This document shows positions 1 through 8,344 of a stretch of 64,000 bases of DNA, in pieces; position 1 is the first letter of the stretch, and every line of letters starts with the position of its first letter. Made by a program: the position numbers and the translations under genes. The notes under the pieces were generated by a model. It searched no databases, was not told where the DNA came from, and saw only the letters and a program-made list of their open reading frames with translations. Source of the stretch: Mucilaginibacter endophyticus. GTDB taxonomy: Bacteria > Bacteroidota > Bacteroidia > Sphingobacteriales > Sphingobacteriaceae. The stretch covers positions 813,949-877,948 of the forward strand of contig NZ_QPCG01000001.1 in NCBI RefSeq assembly GCF_003351025.1, written 5' to 3'.

Positions 1-59
1 CTGGTCATGGCACGGCTGAGCCGTTCAGGCCATCTTTGTATCATTAAAAGATAACAATC

Positions 60-416
60 ATGGCAACTTTAAAAATAAATGCTCCTGAATGGACCGCTGC
101 AAATACCAATACCGCTAATATTAAAGCCAATAACAATATCTGGACTAAACTAATAGCCTTTGCCGATAGCCAGGCTCCTAATAAAACCATCTGGTTTATG
201 TTTTCTCTTGTTTCACAGGGTGTTCTTTTTCTGCCTATACCAGCTTTTCTGCTCTATTACTATAATGCTCCTATAGCTATACTGGCTGTTACACTTGTCC
301 TGTTCTTTGGTAACATTATAGCCGGCATGGGTGGTTTAGGCATCCGGAGCTTACTCGGTTTGTTTGCATTCAGCGTTTTGGTACATATTACCATGTTGCT
401 GGTATTCATGCTATAA
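60..416 (+). CDS. Small polytopic membrane protein of unknown function
   Basis: 118 residues. The first ~38 residues are polar and Asn/Thr-rich with no signal peptide. They are followed by hydrophobic stretches at about 43-65, 70-95 and 98-118, so this is probably a three-helix inner-membrane protein with a cytoplasmic N-terminus. I do not recognise a family. The ATG at 60 is the only plausible start. A strong intrinsic terminator follows at 454-488, so the gene ends its transcript. The upstream neighbour lies outside the window. The open frame with hydrophobic periodicity supports a real gene, but the function is unknown. Confidence 0.7.
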   Translation: MATLKINAPEWTAANTNTANIKANNNIWTKLIAFADSQAPNKTIWFMFSLVSQGVLFLPIPAFLLYYYNAPIAILAVTLVLFFGNIIAGMGGLGIRSLLGLFAFSVLVHITMLLVFML

Positions 417-453
417 ATATCGCTTATTTTACCCCTAATTAAATATTGTGCTG

Positions 454-488
454 AAAAGCCGCCGGGAGCGAAACCGGCGGCTTTATTA
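454..488 (+). terminator. Intrinsic terminator after the first gene
   Basis: Perfect 11-bp GC-rich stem (455-465 pairing with 474-484, core GCCGCCGG/CCGGCGGC) with an 8-nt loop, followed by a short T-rich stretch. It lies 38 bp downstream of the stop codon at 416. Confidence 0.85.
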
Positions 489-526
489 TGTTAAAAACTA
501 TAGTGCGTACGTGTTTTATGGTTTCA

Positions 527-684
527 AATTCCCCGTAGGGGATACCTGTTTGTAGCAAAAATCAAAGTAATAACCTTTTGCCTCGTAGGGGCTACCCTGG
601 CGAATATGGTGAATATTGGGTTGCACCTACGGCGCAAAATATTTTTCGAGCGGTGGTCTACAAACAGGTAGCGCCTAAGGGCGC
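527..684 (-). repeat. Dispersed ~160-bp intergenic repeat element (inverted copy)
   Basis: This copy, read on the minus strand, has the same order of short blocks as the two tandem copies at 12436-12809: a GGCGCTACCT..TTTGTAG block, a GCCGTAGGTGC block, a GGGTAGCCCCTACGAGGCAAAA block, and a final block. The final block (527-555) is a 29-nt exact inverted match to 12567-12595. Each block is itself a small palindrome, such as CCCCTACGGGG. No coding potential was seen. The element fills most of the 408-bp gap between 417 and 824. Confidence 0.8.
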
Positions 685-760
685 AAGCTGTTACTGTTTA
701 TATGTTATCTTTTTTATAGTTGGGAGGCGTTAAGGCAGGACAAATGCAAGATCTTGATGT

Positions 761-813
761 AGCAGTAATAAAAAGGGGGTTGTGCTGTGCACAATCCCCT
801 TTTTATTACTGCT
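761..813. terminator. Long bidirectional terminator hairpin
   Basis: 25-bp inverted repeat (761-785 with 789-813) with one G:T-type mismatch and a 3-nt loop. The arms carry AAAAAGGGG and CCCCTTTTT, so a T tract follows the stem on either strand. It lies 11 bp beyond the stop codon of the minus-strand OsmC gene and probably terminates it. Confidence 0.8.
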
Positions 814-824
814 ATTGAACGAAA

Positions 825-1244
825 TTAAGCGTAAGTAACTTCTAAACTAATTGGCACGCTCAATGCTTTTGAAATAATGCAATTAGCTTTGGCGCCTTCT
901 GCAATTGCTTTAAACTGTTCTTCAGACACGCCGTCAATTGCAGCTCCTTTTAATTGCAAAAGTATGCCGGTTACTTCTAAAGCCTGCATATCCAGATCAA
1001 GGATAGCATCAGTAGTTAAGTCGTTAGGTGTGAAGCCTGCCTGGGTTAAAGCAGCGCCAACAGCCATAGTGAAACAGCCTGCATGAGCAGCAGCCAATAA
1101 CTCTTCAGGGTTGGTGCCAATGCCATCGGCAAAGCGGGTTTTAAATGAATACTGGGTTTTGTTTAATACAGTACTTTGGGTAGTGATTTCTCCCTGACCT
1201 GCCTGTAATGTACCGTTCCAATGTGCGTTTGCTGTACGTTTCAT
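825..1244 (-). CDS. osmC: OsmC family peroxiredoxin
   Basis: 139 residues, the usual length of OsmC. This family reduces organic hydroperoxides in the cytoplasm with a thiol pair. The expected residues are visible: Arg37 in KTRF, Glu47/48, the peroxidatic Cys57 in AAHAGCF and the resolving Cys122 in KANCIIS. The start is the ATG at 1244. The gene stands alone: a long hairpin terminator lies just beyond its stop, and a 111-bp gap with heptameric repeats separates it from the upstream flavin oxidoreductase on the same strand. It could instead be an Ohr-type enzyme, but the [10 protein letters not shown] context fits OsmC better. Confidence 0.92.
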   Translation of the reverse strand: MKRTANAHWNGTLQAGQGEITTQSTVLNKTQYSFKTRFADGIGTNPEELLAAAHAGCFTMAVGAALTQAGFTPNDLTTDAILDLDMQALEVTGILLQLKGAAIDGVSEEQFKAIAEGAKANCIISKALSVPISLEVTYA

Positions 1245-1266
1245 AGTGTGTTGTTTTATATTAGTT

Positions 1267-1345
1267 CATAGTTTATGGTTCATAGTTCATGGTTTGATTT
1301 TTAGGTAATAGTTTTAGGTTTTGCTATGAACCATGAACTATTAGC
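1267..1345. repeat. Heptameric repeat block, CATAGTT/CATGGTT family
   Basis: Four consecutive 7-nt units at 1267-1294 (CATAGTT, TATGGTT, CATAGTT, CATGGTT), followed by inverted units around 1325-1341 (ATGAACCATGAAC). The two sets can pair as an interrupted hairpin in the gap between the OsmC and OYE genes. Related units occur near 15391-15418, 15500, 32540-32660 and 63980. Confidence 0.8.
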
Positions 1346-1355
1346 CATTAACCAA

Positions 1356-2426
1356 TTAATGCCATTTGGCCCGTTCATATTGTACCGGCCATTTTATTTC
1401 TTCGCCAAGCTCGTGCGCCGCGCGTAGGGCAAAATGCGGATCACGGAGCATTTCCCTTGCAAAAAACACCAGATCGGCACGTTCATTTTTTATAATTTCA
1501 TTGGCCTGGTCAGATTTGGTGATCAAACCTACGGTACCTGTAAGTATACCGCTTTCTTTTTTAACTTTCTCAGCAAATTCAACTTGATAACCTGGTATTA
1601 ATGGAATTTTAACATTTGGTATGTTGCCGCCTGTTGAGCAGTCTACAAGGTCAACGCCTTTATCCTTTAAGATTTTGGCCAAAGTTACTGAATCATCGAC
1701 GCTCCAGCCACCGTCTACCCATTCGGTTGCCGAAATACGTACAAATAGCAGGTTTTCTTCGGGCCATACCTGCTTGATATCTTCGATGATCTCAAGCAAT
1801 AAGCGGATCCGGTTTTCAAAACTGCCGCCATATTCATCTGTACGATGATTGCTGAATGGCGAAAGGAACTGGTTGATGAGATAACCATGGGCTCCATGCA
1901 ATTCAATCGCCTGGAAACCGGCGGCTATTGCTCTTACAGCAGCGGCTTTAAAATCGGCTTTCACTTTTTCAATACCTGCCTTATCCAGTGCTATCGGAGC
2001 TTCTTCACTTTCAGTAAAAGAAAGGGCGCTTGCTGAAACACTTTGCCATCCGTTGGGCTGATCAGATGGAATCTGTTTGCCGCCATCCCAGGGCCTCTGG
2101 TGACTGGCCTTGCGACCGGCGTGAGCTAATTGCGTACCAGGAACAGCACCTTGAGCTTTTATAAAATCGGTGATCTGTTTTAATTTCTCAATATGTTCGT
2201 CTTTATATAAACCCAGGTCAGCATAAGTAATACGCCCTTCGGGCGATACAGCGATGGCTTCGGTGATGATCATTGCCGCACCGCCGGTTGCAAAACTGCC
2301 AAGATGTACCAGGTGCCAGTCGTTAGCAAAGCCGTCCTGGCTTGAATATTCGCACATAGGTGATACTACAACGCGGTTTTTAAGTTCGATGTTTTTTATT
2401 TTGAGGGGAGAAAAAAGTGTAGACAT
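1356..2426 (-). CDS. namA: Old yellow enzyme, YqjM/NamA-type NADPH dehydrogenase
   Basis: 356-residue FMN-dependent TIM-barrel oxidoreductase of the OYE family, thermophilic-like (YqjM) class. Such enzymes reduce activated C=C bonds of enones, often in detoxification. Visible marks are the N-terminal SPLKIKNIELKNRVVVSPMCEYS segment, whose Cys25 and Tyr27 match the YqjM active-site Cys and Tyr. Also present are the substrate-binding HGAHGYL motif and the following FLSPFSNHRTDEYGG signature, and the C-terminal GTVGLI phosphate-binding segment. The ATG at 2426 gives the standard N-terminus. It is transcribed away from the GNAT gene, so both promoters should lie in 2427-2638. The exact substrate cannot be read from sequence. 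Confidence 0.93.
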   Translation of the reverse strand: MSTLFSPLKIKNIELKNRVVVSPMCEYSSQDGFANDWHLVHLGSFATGGAAMIITEAIAVSPEGRITYADLGLYKDEHIEKLKQITDFIKAQGAVPGTQLAHAGRKASHQRPWDGGKQIPSDQPNGWQSVSASALSFTESEEAPIALDKAGIEKVKADFKAAAVRAIAAGFQAIELHGAHGYLINQFLSPFSNHRTDEYGGSFENRIRLLLEIIEDIKQVWPEENLLFVRISATEWVDGGWSVDDSVTLAKILKDKGVDLVDCSTGGNIPNVKIPLIPGYQVEFAEKVKKESGILTGTVGLITKSDQANEIIKNERADLVFFAREMLRDPHFALRAAHELGEEIKWPVQYERAKWH

Positions 2427-2638
2427 ACTTTTGTTTTTTTACAAATATGCTCACTAACAAGCAGTGTGCATGTACGGTTTTTGTAAAATATTTATAGCCC
2501 GGATAAAATGATTTTAAGGTGAGGTTTGAAAGGGAAATCTGTCCGAATCAAAGTTTTAAGGAGTGTTGAATTTTCAGAATCAGGTAATTATTTAATGTCA
2601 AATGTTGAACTGTTGGCCAAAGTATTACTTTTACCGGC

Positions 2639-3175
2639 ATGTCTGCAATTGCAACCCGTTTAGCAACCTTTAATGATATACCTGAACTACAGGAGCTGAT
2701 TGCCCTTTCTGTTCGTGGGTTAAGCGCTAATTACTATAACCAGCAGCAAATTGAAAGTGCTATTAAATACATTTTTGGAGTAGATACCCAGTTGGTTATT
2801 GATGGTACTTATTACGTTGCTGAAATAGATGGTATTACCGTTGGCTGCGGTGGCTGGAGCAAACGCAACACCCTGTATGGCGGCGATCAGCATAAGGAAA
2901 TTGAAGACCCACTGCTCGACCCCGAACATGACGCTGCAAGAATCAGGGCGTTTTTTGTTCATCCTGATTACGCCCGGAGGGGGATAGGGAGTTACATTAT
3001 GAAGGTTTGTGAAACAGCCGCCCAAAGCAATGGCTTTAAAAGCCTGCAATTGGGTGCTACATTGCCCGGTGTACCGCTTTATGAAGCCATGGGGTATAAA
3101 GCCATGGAAAATATTGATCAGCCCATGCCCGATGGCGTTATTTTACCTTTGGTTAAGATGTTCAAAGTTTTATAG
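2639..3175 (+). CDS. GNAT family N-acetyltransferase
   Basis: 178 residues with one GNAT fold. The acetyl-CoA pyrophosphate loop is clear as VHPDYARRGIGSYI (residues 108-120, R-x-x-G-x-G type), preceded by the strand AEIDGITVGCGGW. A C-terminal LGATLPGVPLYEAMGY segment is typical of the last strand and helix. The start is the ATG at 2639. The substrate (amino group of a small molecule or protein) is unknown. It appears monocistronic; the next gene begins 61 bp downstream on the same strand and may be cotranscribed. Confidence 0.9.
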   Translation: MSAIATRLATFNDIPELQELIALSVRGLSANYYNQQQIESAIKYIFGVDTQLVIDGTYYVAEIDGITVGCGGWSKRNTLYGGDQHKEIEDPLLDPEHDAARIRAFFVHPDYARRGIGSYIMKVCETAAQSNGFKSLQLGATLPGVPLYEAMGYKAMENIDQPMPDGVILPLVKMFKVL

Positions 3176-3236
3176 ACCAATGAATTCATATTAAACCACT
3201 TTTTTCGGCGTTATAGCTAAAACCAAGCCCGTAATC

Positions 3237-3806
3237 ATGTTCAGGAAAATAGTGGTAGCCATAATTTTATTAGTGAGCGTTACATCAGCATATGCTCAAA
3301 CTGCCGAAGATGCCTACAATAAGTATCTCGATTTTAACCTGGCGCGCCTGCAGGGCGAGCAGGATAAGGCGATGGACCTATCCCGGCAGATTATGCAGGA
3401 TACGGCTAAGCTATCAGCCAAAGTAAAAATCAATTTTTTCAACTCGCTGGCCAAGCTTTATGAAGATGATGACCAAAGTGTAAACGCCATACCTCTATAT
3501 GAGCGCGTTGTGGCTGCTGAGCCTGATTATTATGTGGCCCACCGTGCTTTAGGATACCTGTATCTTAAAAATTTCCCGGATGCGGATAAGCCGCTGAGTA
3601 CCCCATTTGCCGATGCAGAATATATTAAAGCCGCCAAGAAAGCACTTCCACAATTAGAAAAAGCCCAGGCTTGCGATGCAGATGATAACACGCTTACCCT
3701 TATCAAAACGCTTTACAAGAACATCGGAGATGACGCCGGGTTAAGCGGACTGGATAAGCGATTAAAAGCGCTGAAAGGGAAGTGTGAGGATATTTTGAGT
3801 GATTGA
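3237..3806 (+). CDS. Secreted TPR-like protein of unknown function
   Basis: 189 residues with a clear signal peptide (about 1-20, cleavage after AYA). The mature part is helical, with TPR-like pairs around residues 60-120 (NSLAKLYEDDDQSVNAIPLY and the following AEPDYYVAHRALGYLYL). It is probably periplasmic and may mediate a protein contact. It lies 61 bp after the GNAT gene. A large hairpin repeat (3835-3916) separates it from the convergent esterase gene. No catalytic motif is visible. Confidence 0.75.
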   Translation: MFRKIVVAIILLVSVTSAYAQTAEDAYNKYLDFNLARLQGEQDKAMDLSRQIMQDTAKLSAKVKINFFNSLAKLYEDDDQSVNAIPLYERVVAAEPDYYVAHRALGYLYLKNFPDADKPLSTPFADAEYIKAAKKALPQLEKAQACDADDNTLTLIKTLYKNIGDDAGLSGLDKRLKALKGKCEDILSD

Positions 3807-3834
3807 ATTTAAATTACGCGTCACATCTTCAACA

Positions 3835-3916
3835 CGTCATTGCGAGGTACGAAGCAATCGCGAACTTTACAGGTACGACCTGCTAATCGGGGATTGCTTC
3901 GTACCTCGCAATGACG
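3835..3916. repeat. Palindromic intergenic repeat (25-bp perfect arms)
   Basis: The arms at 3835-3859 and 3892-3916 are exact reverse complements; the outer end begins CGTCATTGCGAGG. The loop is 32 nt. It lies between convergent genes (plus-strand stop at 3806, minus-strand stop at 3943). It may act as a bidirectional terminator, but the long perfect arms without a T tract look more like a REP-type mobile palindrome. Confidence 0.85.
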
Positions 3917-3942
3917 ATTCTTTTTGATTTAACGTAAATCTC

Positions 3943-4830
3943 TTACTTCTGCCTGAAACTATCTCCAATAAATGCCAGCGCGTCGGTGATACCGGTGCGC
4001 CAGTAAGTCCAGTTGTGGGCGCCATCGCTGATGCGGAATTCATGAGGCACTTTCTTTTCTGTTAAGGCTATATGTACCAAACTATTTCCTTTGCTCAGGG
4101 CGTCATCATCACCGCAATCTATCCAGTACCTAACGCTTTTAAGCTCATCAGTTGTTTTGCTTTGCACCAAGCCTAATATAGAGTTAGCCTGCCAGGTTGC
4201 ATTAAGGCGTTCTTTCCCTTTAAGATCGGGGCCGAATACTTTACTGTAAGCTTCTTTCCAACGCTCGTCGGTTACTGCCATAAAATCTTCATCTGTACGT
4301 ACCGCCGCGCTTAAAGCGGCCGCGGCCGAGAACATCTCGGGGTGTTTTATGCTGTACTCTAAGGTGCCGAAACCGCCCATAGACAGACCGGCCACAGCAC
4401 GATATTGTTTGGTGTTTTTGATCCGGAACTCATTTTCGATGGCTGGTATAAACTCCTTAAAAAAGAAATCCTCGTAACTCTGTTTTCCGTTATAGGCATT
4501 GATGTACCAGCTTGTTCCTGCATCGGGCATAACAATGATCATAGGGGGGATGGTACCATCGGCAATGGCTTTATCTGCATAGCGGTTAACTTCGCCAAAC
4601 TGAAGCCAGCCGGTATGGTCATCTCCGTAGCCATGCAACAGGTATACCACCGGGTAGGTGCGGTTGGATGTTTCATAATCGGCAGGCAGGTAAACCGCGT
4701 ATTTTACGTTGTGATTTAAAATATCGCTTTTTACGTATTGCTCCTCAATCACTTTACCGGTAGTTTGCGCAAATACATTTACCGAAATAAACAGTAAGCA
4801 AAGCAGCAAAATCCTTTTTATAGTACTCAT
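3943..4830 (-). CDS. Secreted esterase, CE1/esterase D-like (copy 1)
   Basis: 295 residues with a signal peptide (about 1-21, ending VFA). It has an alpha/beta-hydrolase fold of the putative esterase family (esterase D, feruloyl and acetyl esterases). Visible marks are the oxyanion loop LLHGYGDDHTGW (65-75), the nucleophile elbow GLSMGG with Ser150, an acidic stretch DCGDDD near 238-243, and the catalytic His272 in DGAHNWTYW. It is strongly similar along its whole length to the next gene upstream (4898-5782), so the two are a tandem duplication. It is last in a minus-strand group led by the secreted phosphodiesterase. The natural ester substrate is unknown; acylated sugars or polysaccharides are typical for the family. 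Confidence 0.9.
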   Translation of the reverse strand: MSTIKRILLLCLLFISVNVFAQTTGKVIEEQYVKSDILNHNVKYAVYLPADYETSNRTYPVVYLLHGYGDDHTGWLQFGEVNRYADKAIADGTIPPMIIVMPDAGTSWYINAYNGKQSYEDFFFKEFIPAIENEFRIKNTKQYRAVAGLSMGGFGTLEYSIKHPEMFSAAAALSAAVRTDEDFMAVTDERWKEAYSKVFGPDLKGKERLNATWQANSILGLVQSKTTDELKSVRYWIDCGDDDALSKGNSLVHIALTEKKVPHEFRISDGAHNWTYWRTGITDALAFIGDSFRQK

Positions 4831-4897
4831 ATTATAATTTATTCAATCAAATTATCATTTGCATATCTGCACATCTGAAATTTGCACATCCACCTAA

Positions 4898-5782
4898 TTA
4901 TTTTTGTCTGAAGCTATCACCAATAAATGCCAGGGCGTTGATAATGCCTGTGCGCCAATAGGTCCAGGTGTGGTCTCCATCACGCACCCGGAATTCATGC
5001 GGTACATTTTTTTCAGTAAGGGCGATATGCAACAAACAATTGCCTTTGCTCAGGAAATCGTCGTCGCCGCAATCTATCCAGTACCTTACAGCTTTTAGTT
5101 CATCGGTAGTTTTGGTTTGTACCATATTTAAAACCGAATTGTTTAGCCAGGCATTATTAACCCTGTCTTTTCCTTTTAAGCCCCGGCCATAAAGCTGAGC
5201 GAATATTTTATTATAGGTATCGTCGGGAGTGTTGATCAGCTGATCGTCGGGGAATACGGCAGCGCTTAAAGCTGCGCCCGCGGCAAACAGGTCGGGGTGT
5301 TTAAGTGTGTAGATCAGTGTACCATAGCCACCCATAGATAAACCAGCTACGCCACGGTATTTTTTTTCGGCTTTAACACGATAGATCTTTTCGACATGGG
5401 GCATAAACTCCTTGATAAAAAAGTCCTCATATTTTTCCTTGCCATCGTACGAGTTGATGTACCAGCTCGAATCGGCATTAGGCATTACTATGATCATTGG
5501 CGGGATAGTGCCATCGGCAATGGCCTTATCCGCATAGCGGTTAACCTCGCCAAATTGTAGCCAGCCGGTATGGTCATCAGTGTAACCGTGCAACAGGTAA
5601 ACTATCGGGTAAGTGCGATTTGCCGATTCATAATCGGGTGGGAGGTATATCACGTAGTTTACGTTACGCTTTAAAATTTTGCTTTTAAAATTTTGCTCCT
5701 CAAGTACTTTGCCCTGCTGTGCAAACAAACTGAAGCTGCCTATCATCAGCAGACATAAAAAAACGGGTTTAAGTATTTTCAT
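4898..5782 (-). CDS. Secreted esterase, CE1/esterase D-like (copy 2)
   Basis: 294 residues with a signal peptide (about 1-21, ending LFA). It is a paralogue of the adjacent gene: blocks such as HTGWLQFGEVNRYADKAIAD and the C-terminal ALAFIGDSFRQK are identical in both. Catalytic residues are Ser149 in GLSMGG, His271 in DGDHTWTYW and an acid in the DCGDDDFLSKG region. It lies 18 bp after the phosphodiesterase gene and 67 bp before copy 1, so the three are probably one transcript. Differences cluster in the middle of the protein (175-205), which may change substrate preference. Confidence 0.9.
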   Translation of the reverse strand: MKILKPVFLCLLMIGSFSLFAQQGKVLEEQNFKSKILKRNVNYVIYLPPDYESANRTYPIVYLLHGYTDDHTGWLQFGEVNRYADKAIADGTIPPMIIVMPNADSSWYINSYDGKEKYEDFFIKEFMPHVEKIYRVKAEKKYRGVAGLSMGGYGTLIYTLKHPDLFAAGAALSAAVFPDDQLINTPDDTYNKIFAQLYGRGLKGKDRVNNAWLNNSVLNMVQTKTTDELKAVRYWIDCGDDDFLSKGNCLLHIALTEKNVPHEFRVRDGDHTWTYWRTGIINALAFIGDSFRQK

Positions 5783-5800
5783 AGTGCAGATATTTTAGGT

Positions 5801-6763
5801 TTAAAAATTGAGCGCTTTACCTTGTTGCGGATATATCAGGTTTAACTGTAATTTATTGGCTTCTTTTAGCTGAACTTTAATTTTACTGATGCTGGTAACT
5901 GGCGGCTTTAAATGCGTTACCACAATATTTAAACCTTTAAGAGCATCAGTACCAGTAAATGAGGCCAGTTTATTCATCTCGTCCATCAGCCATTTTGGGG
6001 TAAGGTGACCAAACAGGGTTTTATCCGGCTGCTCGTTAGGAAAAGATACCTCAATTAATATGGCTTTCAGTTTTTTGTTTTTTACCAATGGAGCTATGGC
6101 TTGCCACAGGTTTTGCATATTACTGCTTTTTTCTATTTCATCCGGACCCGTATCGCCAAGGTAAAGCAGGTAATTATCGTTACTATTTACTAAAAAGGCG
6201 GTACTTGTTAAATTGGAATGGCTAAGCGGGAATGCCTTTACCTTAAGTTCGGTATTTTCGATATCGGTTTCTGCGCCTGGTTCCAATACTTTATAGTGGT
6301 ATTTTTTAAGAGCGGGAGTTTCGCCCTGATCGGCAAAGTTGGCCCAGCTTTTCCAGGTAAAGTAGTGGGTTTTTATAGTCTCAATACAGTCGTTAAGCGC
6401 GTAGATATTTTTAGTACTATCCTCGGGAGAGTTGATGATAAGCCCGGCAATATGGTCAAGATGCGAATGGGAGATGAAATACCCTTTAATGTACTGCCTC
6501 ATTACAGTGCTTGCAGCTACATTAAAGCTTTTATTGGCTACTGCCTTTTCAATGCCGTAATGCAACGTACCGGCATCAAGACAGATATAACTATTGCTAC
6601 CTGCAGGTGCAAGCATATAGGCCGACAGGTTACTTTCATCGATGCCTCCCAATACACCTAAAGGTACAAGCTTAAAAGCCGTGCCTTTTGACGTTTGTGC
6701 TGATACAATTACAGGGAATAGTAAAATATATAAAAGCGGTAGTAATTTACGCTTGAAATTCAT
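5801..6763 (-). CDS. Secreted class II cyclic-nucleotide phosphodiesterase (metallo-beta-lactamase fold)
   Basis: 320 residues with a signal peptide (about 1-22, ending VSA). The zinc-binding motif HSHLDHIAGL (about residues 98-107) is of the class II PDE / metallo-beta-lactamase type. Further family marks are YLGDTGPDE, ILIEVSFPNEQPDKTLFGHL and VVTHLKPP. Class II enzymes hydrolyse 3',5'-cyclic nucleotides, and the signal peptide places this one in the periplasm or outside. It leads a probable operon with two secreted esterases 18 bp downstream. I call the family with confidence; the preference for cAMP over other cyclic nucleotides is inferred. The start is the ATG at 6763, which gives a normal signal peptide. 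Confidence 0.85.
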   Translation of the reverse strand: MNFKRKLLPLLYILLFPVIVSAQTSKGTAFKLVPLGVLGGIDESNLSAYMLAPAGSNSYICLDAGTLHYGIEKAVANKSFNVAASTVMRQYIKGYFISHSHLDHIAGLIINSPEDSTKNIYALNDCIETIKTHYFTWKSWANFADQGETPALKKYHYKVLEPGAETDIENTELKVKAFPLSHSNLTSTAFLVNSNDNYLLYLGDTGPDEIEKSSNMQNLWQAIAPLVKNKKLKAILIEVSFPNEQPDKTLFGHLTPKWLMDEMNKLASFTGTDALKGLNIVVTHLKPPVTSISKIKVQLKEANKLQLNLIYPQQGKALNF

Positions 6764-6867
6764 TTTTAGGTAGTTTAGCTTTAATATGCTACGCTACTAA
6801 ATTAAGGATATGCCTAAATAATCAAAGTAAAATGCTACTTGTTTTTATAAACAGTTATGGCGCAAGC

Positions 6868-7035
6868 CTACATAACGTATCGCGTTTTAAGACAGCGTTC
6901 ACAAAAAAACTTGCGAATAGGAAGCCAAAACAAAGTTGTTTTTAATAACAGGCCACGTTTCTGCCGGTTTTGTAAGGGTTCGTTACATTTTTTACACTTG
7001 TAAATAACCCGAGGGGTATCTCTTACAATTTCCAT
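6868..7035 (-). CDS. Small CxxC-x27-CxxC zinc-ribbon-like protein (copy A)
   Basis: 55 residues, ATG at 7035 to TAG at 6868. Two CxxC pairs (Cys14/17 and Cys45/48) are separated by exactly 27 residues. The segment between them reads KRGLLLKTTLFWLPIRKFF. Two other small genes in this window (27078-27281 and 27374-27559) share the same spacing and the pattern G/S-x-x-x-K-x-x-LF-x-x-P-x-R/K-R/K. Four cysteines in this layout suggest one structural zinc ion. There is no signal peptide, so it is cytoplasmic. It lies between the phosphodiesterase operon and the AI-2E permease gene, on the same strand as both. The function is unknown; short zinc ribbons often bind nucleic acid or protein partners, but nothing here proves that. 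Confidence 0.8.
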   Translation of the reverse strand: MEIVRDTPRVIYKCKKCNEPLQNRQKRGLLLKTTLFWLPIRKFFCERCLKTRYVM

Positions 7036-7125
7036 TATTAAAGGGGTATCAATAGTTTTACAAACTTAGAAGTTTAGTTTATTTAAACGAAAGTTTACAA
7101 TCCTTGGTTACTCCTTTTAGGAATT

Positions 7126-8220
7126 TTATTCTGTCTTCATAGCCTTTGCCGCCGATTTTTTGTACTCATAATCACCACCTAACAAATATCCCCACGGTTT
7201 AAGTGTTTCAATACGATCAAATATAATTTTGAATATGGCAATAACTGGGATAGATAGGAACATACCCGAAAGCCCCCAGATCATTTCGCCCAGAATGATA
7301 CCGATAAAAGAGATAAGCGCGTTGAGCCTTACTTTTGAACCTACAATGGTTGGCAGCAAAAAGTTAGCGTCTACCGCGTGAATGCCAATAACACTTACAG
7401 CAACTGTTATAGTATTGCTGAGACTGCCAGTAGCGAAAGTAATTACGGTACTTAGCAGCAGGGCCGTAAAGATGCCTATGTAAGGTATAATATTGAAAAG
7501 CCCTACAATGATGCCCAATAATGCCGCGTATTTTATACCTATCATCCAAAAAACAGTAATGGCCACACCTGCAACTATTACCATCTCCAATAACAGGCCT
7601 AAAATGTACTGTCTCAAAATACTTTGAATGTTTTCAACAATGTCCATTACCACGTGCTCGTTTTCATCCCTGAAAACCCATACTATAAACCGGATAAGCA
7701 AACGCCTGTACAGTAATATGAAAAAAGTGAAGATCAGGATGAACACGTAAAACAGCATCAGCGATGAAATTGCCCCGAAAGTTGTACCCAATACGTCGGT
7801 ACCCGATTCCATTAGTTTTTTAGCAGTGTCATCTACATAGGCCATTTGTTTGGCTGCATTAACGTGAAAAGCATGCTGGATCCATTCCTGGAGGTCCTGT
7901 ATGGATTGTTTTACCTGTTTTTGAAGCATTGGCCAGTCATTGGCCATATTGGAGATCTGTGAGCCAACAAGGTACAGGATGCCAGCAATTACGCCAACCA
8001 GCAGTAGTATTGAAACCAACGAGGCCATGCTGCGGGGAAGTCTTAATTTTTTTTCCAGAAACTCGCATACCGGCAATAGCAATATGGCGAATATGAAACC
8101 AAAGATCATAGGATCGAGTAGGTCCTTGCCCACAATAACCAGATAGCCCAGGGCAATGAAGCCGATAAGTACTAAAGCAAGACGTTCGTAAAATGGGGCT
8201 AAGAGTTTTTTTGTTGGCAT
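7126..8220 (-). CDS. AI-2E family (TqsA/PerM-like) membrane transporter
   Basis: 364 residues with about eight hydrophobic helices: an N-terminal set (14-95), a long amphipathic region (100-145) and a C-terminal set (150-340). The conserved family segment IIVGLFNIIPYIGIF is at about 237-251. The family exports or exchanges small solutes; only a few members act on the AI-2 signal, so the substrate is open. The start is the ATG at 8220. It seems to have its own transcript: a 91-bp gap separates it from the zinc-ribbon gene downstream, and the next gene upstream (8494) is divergent. Confidence 0.88.
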   Translation of the reverse strand: MPTKKLLAPFYERLALVLIGFIALGYLVIVGKDLLDPMIFGFIFAILLLPVCEFLEKKLRLPRSMASLVSILLLVGVIAGILYLVGSQISNMANDWPMLQKQVKQSIQDLQEWIQHAFHVNAAKQMAYVDDTAKKLMESGTDVLGTTFGAISSLMLFYVFILIFTFFILLYRRLLIRFIVWVFRDENEHVVMDIVENIQSILRQYILGLLLEMVIVAGVAITVFWMIGIKYAALLGIIVGLFNIIPYIGIFTALLLSTVITFATGSLSNTITVAVSVIGIHAVDANFLLPTIVGSKVRLNALISFIGIILGEMIWGLSGMFLSIPVIAIFKIIFDRIETLKPWGYLLGGDYEYKKSAAKAMKTE

Positions 8221-8344
8221 ATGGGCAAATGTTGGGGTATTTTATGATGGCTTAACACGCAATTATTTCAGATGTTTTGAAGATAATAAATAATTGGAAA
8301 CAGGGGAATGAAAAGGCATCAAACATTTAACTTATCGATACCGG

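Noticed and set aside
1-59. End of an upstream gene at the left edge
   Set aside because: Too short to identify a coding frame.
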